Assembly: GCF_014873945.1 (NCBI RefSeq)
Contig: NZ_JADBEC010000001.1
Span: 3,179,001-3,243,000 of the forward strand
Source: Rhizobium viscosum
GTDB lineage: Bacteria; Pseudomonadota; Alphaproteobacteria; Rhizobiales; Rhizobiaceae
DNA length: 64,000 nucleotides
Direction: 5' to 3'
Position numbers and translations under genes: made by a program. Below, piece after piece: positions 61,624 through 64,000 of the stretch. Under the pieces are notes generated by a model. The model ran no database searches and was not told the origin of the DNA. It saw nothing but the letters and a program-made list of their open reading frames with translations. Positions within the stretch are counted from its first letter, which is position 1; every line of letters starts with the position of its first letter.

Positions 61624-62241
61624 ATGACCTTGAAGAGAAACCTTTTGCTGGCCGGCGCCTTTCTGGCTGCGAGTGCCGGCCTTGCTCAGGCGGAGATGGT
61701 GGCGACGTCCATCAATGACCTGAACATCCGCTCCGGACCCGGCCCGCAATATCCCACCGTCGGCCTTGCCACCCGCGGCTCGACTGCCGTGCTCGACGGC
61801 TGCATCGAAGGCAGCCGCTGGTGCCGGGTCGATGTAAACGGCGTGCGCGGCTGGGTCTATGCCGAATATCTGCAGGTCGATCAGGGCGGCTCGCCAGTCA
61901 TCGTCGAGCAGCATCGCGACGATCTTGGCGTGCCAGTGGTGACCTATGAGACGACCTCCAGCGTCGTGCCGGCACAGCCGATGCCTGCACCCGGTGATGA
62001 GCTGATCGGTCCGGTCGGCTCGGTTGAGGCGATTACGCCGCCGGAGGAAGTTCGCACCTATATCGACACAACGCCGGGGCAGGCCGTGCGGCTTGGCGGT
62101 GATGTGGTCGTCGGTGCTGAAGTGCCCGCCGACGTGACATTCCAGACGATTCCGGATTACCAGTATCGCTATGTCCGCATCAACGATCGGCCGGTGCTGG
62201 TCGATCCGGGTACGCGCCGTATCGTTTATGTCTACCAATAA
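61624..62241 (+). CDS. Secreted SH3b / DUF1236 protein
   Basis: 205 residues from the ATG at 61624 (AAGGAG upstream), with a signal peptide cut after AQAE near 23. Residues 24-85 form a bacterial SH3 domain (INDLNIRSGPGPQYPTVGLA, CIEGSRWCRVDVNGVRGWVY). The C-terminal 55 residues are DUF1236 (VTFQTIPDYQYRYVRINDRP, ending RRIVYVYQ). The two-domain form is typical of rhizobial periplasmic proteins that may bind peptidoglycan. The 279-bp upstream gap holds a small hairpin AGCCGG/CCGGCT (61406-61426) and no gene. Confidence 0.92.
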   Translation: MTLKRNLLLAGAFLAASAGLAQAEMVATSINDLNIRSGPGPQYPTVGLATRGSTAVLDGCIEGSRWCRVDVNGVRGWVYAEYLQVDQGGSPVIVEQHRDDLGVPVVTYETTSSVVPAQPMPAPGDELIGPVGSVEAITPPEEVRTYIDTTPGQAVRLGGDVVVGAEVPADVTFQTIPDYQYRYVRINDRPVLVDPGTRRIVYVYQ

Positions 62242-62250
62242 GCCTATGGG

Positions 62251-62273
62251 AAAGGCGGCATGCTGCCGCCTTT
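62251..62273 (+). terminator. Terminator of the SH3/DUF1236 gene
   Basis: AAAGGCGGCA (62251-62260), loop TGC, TGCCGCCTTT (62264-62273). The T run is short (TTT, then GTCCTTT). The stem lies ten bases after the stop. Confidence 0.85.
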
Positions 62274-62414
62274 GTCCTTTCTGCGACCATTCGCAGCGCT
62301 CTCGCACTGGTTGCCAGAATTCTCTACTTCTCCTCGTAAATATGATAATATTCTAACATGCCATCCGGTGATGGCATGAGTCGGCGATCGGGGAGATCGC
62401 CAGAGGAGAAAATT

Positions 62415-62681
62415 ATGGAAGCGCTACTTCCGCTCATCACACAACTGGTTGCAGGGGCCGTCGGCGGCAATGTCGCAAGTGCTGCGCTGAAACAGCAGGC
62501 GATCAATGTCGTTGCGCGCACGATTGCGGGCGCCATCGGCGGCATTGGGGGCGGCATGCTTCTCAGCATGGTCGGCGGTGAGGCAGCAATGACCGGCCTG
62601 ATCGCAGACGGCATTGGCGGGCTGATTGGCGGCGGCATCCTTTCGTCGGTCGCCGGGCTGGTCATGGCCAAGGCACGCTGA
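62415..62681 (+). CDS. Small Gly/Ala-rich membrane-active protein
   Basis: 88 residues from the ATG at 62415 (AGAGGAG upstream). It opens MEALLPLITQLVAGAVGGNV and consists of two hydrophobic Gly-rich segments (IAGAIGGIGGGMLLSMVGGE; LIADGIGGLIGGGILSSVAG) with few charges. It has no recognised family. It could be a holin-like or small pore/scaffold protein; that is inference from composition only. Neighbours are the SH3 gene and the ilvE-like remnant. Confidence 0.75.
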   Translation: MEALLPLITQLVAGAVGGNVASAALKQQAINVVARTIAGAIGGIGGGMLLSMVGGEAAMTGLIADGIGGLIGGGILSSVAGLVMAKAR

Positions 62682-62768
62682 AGGTTCGGACGGACTGGAC
62701 GCTGGACAACGAAACGGCTCGGCAGACGCACGCGCCTGGCCGGATCGGCATAATCGCTGGATGGTTTG

Positions 62769-63076
62769 TTCGGCGGCGATGGCAGCGGTCGAACAAACTT
62801 CCTTCATGTAGTTGTTCGCCAGCGTTTCGGAGATCGTCGCCGGCGTGAAGCAATACCGGCCGATTTTGGATGCGGCAGCAACCTCCGCTTTCAAGCCGGT
62901 CTGGCAGCGTCCGGAGAAGCTGCTCAGCTCTTCCGGGAAGAGTGCTCGTTCGACGACTTCGATGCTGCGACGTTTGGCGAGCTCAATCACGGTTCGGCAG
63001 GTGATGCCGTTCAAGAAGCAATCCAGGTTGGCGCGTGAATGGCGCCATTATTGACGAAGGCGATCACCACGTTGAT
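62769..63076 (-). pseudogene. Remnant of a branched-chain/D-amino-acid aminotransferase (ilvE-like)
   Basis: Minus strand, about 100 codons matching the C-terminal third of class IV aminotransferases. It starts INVVIAFVNNGAIHAPT, is then shifted by a lost base near 63029, and continues DCFLNGITCRTVIELAKRRS, IEVVERALFPEELSSF, then a worn part (GRCQTGLKAEVAAASKIG for the usual CFxTGTAAEVTPVxxIG) and FTPATISETLANNYMKEV. The N-terminal two thirds, the PLP lysine and a start codon are missing. It lies in a 737-bp gap with no intact gene, divergent from marR. Confidence 0.85.
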
Positions 63077-63371
63077 GCGTTTTCGCCCAGGCGGAAGCGT
63101 TCATCACCTCACCACCCCGCGTCATGCAATCGGCCGCACGTAAACTTCCGAGAAACGAAGCCATTCTCTCTGCCTCCGGCGCGTTTGCGCCATGGCTGTT
63201 GATTGTTGTCCCCATTACGTTCTATCCACTGATGCAAGGGGAAATTGCGCGTTGCGTTGGAGATTTGCCGAGCGGGCTTTAGCTTTCAGGGAAAGAACAG
63301 TCCGCGCGGGGCCTGCAACGTTCGGGGAAGCTAGCGGCGACGCAAAAATACGTCACCAAAACCGACATATT

Positions 63372-63388
63372 TTGCGAAGACTTCGCAA
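63372..63388. promoter_or_regulatory. Perfect palindrome upstream of marR (operator candidate)
   Basis: TTGCGAAG (63372-63379), A, CTTCGCAA (63381-63388), 30 bp before the MarR start. The size and symmetry fit a MarR-type operator, perhaps for autoregulation, though a TATTTTGCG -10-like overlap is also seen. Confidence 0.5.
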
Positions 63389-63417
63389 GGCTCGCGCCAA
63401 GAGAGAGGAAATGCCGA

Positions 63418-63909
63418 GTGCCACGACAGACCAGCTCGAAAGCAGGCAAACCTGAACCGCTGGCCACGCCGATGGAGGATGTCGGGATCATCGATTTCGA
63501 GATCATCGAGCTATTCTTCTTCGCTTACCGTGACTTCGTATCCGATCCCGACGCCATTCTCGAAAAGAGTGGTTTTGGGCGGGCGCATCACCGCGTCGTG
63601 CATTTCGTCAACCGAAATCCGGGCATGACGGTCGCCGATCTGCTCGATACGCTGAAGATCACCAAGCAGAGCCTTGCAAGAGTGCTGAAACAACTGATCG
63701 ATTCAGGCTATATTCGGCAGGTGGCAGGCCCGGAGGATCGCCGACAGCGCAAGCTCTACCCCACCAAATCGGGCAGGGAGTTGGCACTGGCGCTCGCCGA
63801 GCCCCAATCACGCCGTATTGAACGGGCATTCGAGGGCGCTACCCCGGAGGCGCGAGAGGGCGTAAAGGCATTCCTCAGAGGCATGCGAGACAGACAGAAG
63901 GCGGATTGA
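63418..63909 (+). CDS. MarR-family transcriptional regulator (PetP-like)
   Basis: 163 residues from GTG 63418 (GAGAGGAAA upstream); ATG 63472 is an alternative. The winged HTH is clear: GFGRAHHRVVHFVNRNPGMT, VADLLDTLKITKQSLARVLK (recognition helix) and QLIDSGYIRQVAGPEDRRQR (wing, with DRR). The RAHHRxxHFxxRNPG pattern and the directly adjacent response regulator match PetP-PetR of Rhodobacter, where the pair is needed for cytochrome bc1. petABC lies 27 kb away here. The stop abuts the next ATG (TGAATG). Confidence 0.88.
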   Translation: MPRQTSSKAGKPEPLATPMEDVGIIDFEIIELFFFAYRDFVSDPDAILEKSGFGRAHHRVVHFVNRNPGMTVADLLDTLKITKQSLARVLKQLIDSGYIRQVAGPEDRRQRKLYPTKSGRELALALAEPQSRRIERAFEGATPEAREGVKAFLRGMRDRQKAD

Positions 63910-64000
63910 ATGGCGGTTAAGACAGGCATTTCCGATGACGCGGCGCATCTTCTCGTCGTCGACGACGATACCCGTATCCGCGCGTTGCTGAACCGTTACC
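63910..64000 (+). CDS. Response regulator, N-terminal part (3' partial, PetR-like)
   Basis: Thirty codons are seen before the window ends. After a short lead (MAVKTGISDDAAHL) the receiver domain starts LLVVDDDTRIRALLNRY, with the acidic pocket Asp-Asp that coordinates Mg. The phosphorylated Asp and output domain are beyond the edge. Directly follows the MarR gene with no gap, so the two are cotranscribed. PetR is the best match by context. Confidence 0.85.
   Translation, partial: MAVKTGISDDAAHLLVVDDDTRIRALLNRY

Noticed and set aside
63049..63163. Minus-strand ORF of about 38 codons just upstream of the ilvE-like remnant
   Set aside because: Reads through the degenerate segment in another frame than the remnant; no homology or ribosome-binding site seen.
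1..64000. tRNA, rRNA, CRISPR, prophage or IS elements
   Set aside because: Looked for tRNA arm patterns, regular repeats and transposase or integrase frames; none found.

Overview
The window is a continuous chromosomal segment of an alphaproteobacterium, most likely Rhizobiaceae (Rhizobium/Agrobacterium/Sinorhizobium group). Grounds: high G+C with strong GC3 bias, rhizobial-type promoters, a cytochrome bc1 operon petABC, a long CTC-type ribosomal protein L25, a ClpS2-like adaptor, a DUF1236 protein, and PetP/PetR-like regulators at the right edge. I see no rRNA, tRNA, CRISPR array, prophage or insertion sequence. The content is mostly core genome, with a few accessory or decaying spots. This is a reading by eye; no database search was run.

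Layout. 0-4.6 kb: end of a cation diffusion facilitator, queF, a DUF2076 protein, a GNAT-like protein, a ClpP paralogue and a BenE-type permease. 4.65-6.7 kb: leuA preceded by a 41-codon leader peptide with a run of Leu codons and competing hairpins, a previously unlisted attenuator candidate. 6.7-13.7 kb: HxlR regulator with a divergent quinone oxidoreductase, an ECF sigma/anti-sigma pair, a TPR protein, a metallophosphoesterase, a NUDIX hydrolase, a glutathionyl-hydroquinone reductase and a GNAT. 13.7-21 kb: a five-gene minus-strand operon (MoxR ATPase, DUF58, BatA-like/DUF4159, a second large VWA/GATase-like membrane protein, GNAT). 21.1-23.7 kb: a tightly overlapped DUF1285, CoA pyrophosphatase and CCA-adding enzyme operon. 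23.7-28 kb: small hypothetical genes, hemF, a Na/Pi cotransporter and trmL. 28-32.6 kb: two paralogous ABC exporters separated by an orphan ribbon-helix-helix gene. 33.8-37.2 kb: petABC and apt. 37.3-42.3 kb: a MaoC pair, a membrane protein, ychF, clpS, GNAT and pth. 42.4-49.5 kb: two large GGDEF-EAL proteins flanking rplY, one of them co-oriented with an orphan periplasmic binding protein. 49.7-52.5 kb: an unrecognised secreted protein, a decayed copy of its 3' end, and prs. 52.6-57.5 kb: a lipoprotein, then lgt-midA-pgeF-M24 on the minus strand. 57.7-62.7 kb: ubiK, YbjN-proC-CsaA, DUF1349-MBL hydrolase, an SH3/DUF1236 protein and a Gly-rich small protein. 62.7-64 kb: an ilvE-like pseudogene, then MarR (PetP-like) and the start of a response regulator (PetR-like).

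Functional themes are respiration and its regulation (petABC, petP/petR-like genes, hemF, ubiK), envelope biogenesis and quality control (lgt, pgeF, MoxR operon, ABC exporters), proteostasis (ClpP paralogue, ClpS), c-di-GMP signalling and translation (rplY, pth, ychF, trmL, CCA enzyme, queF). The most interesting candidates are the near-leaderless leuA leader peptide, the binding protein/GGDEF-EAL pair (an NspS-MbaA-like sensor arrangement), and the two gene remnants.
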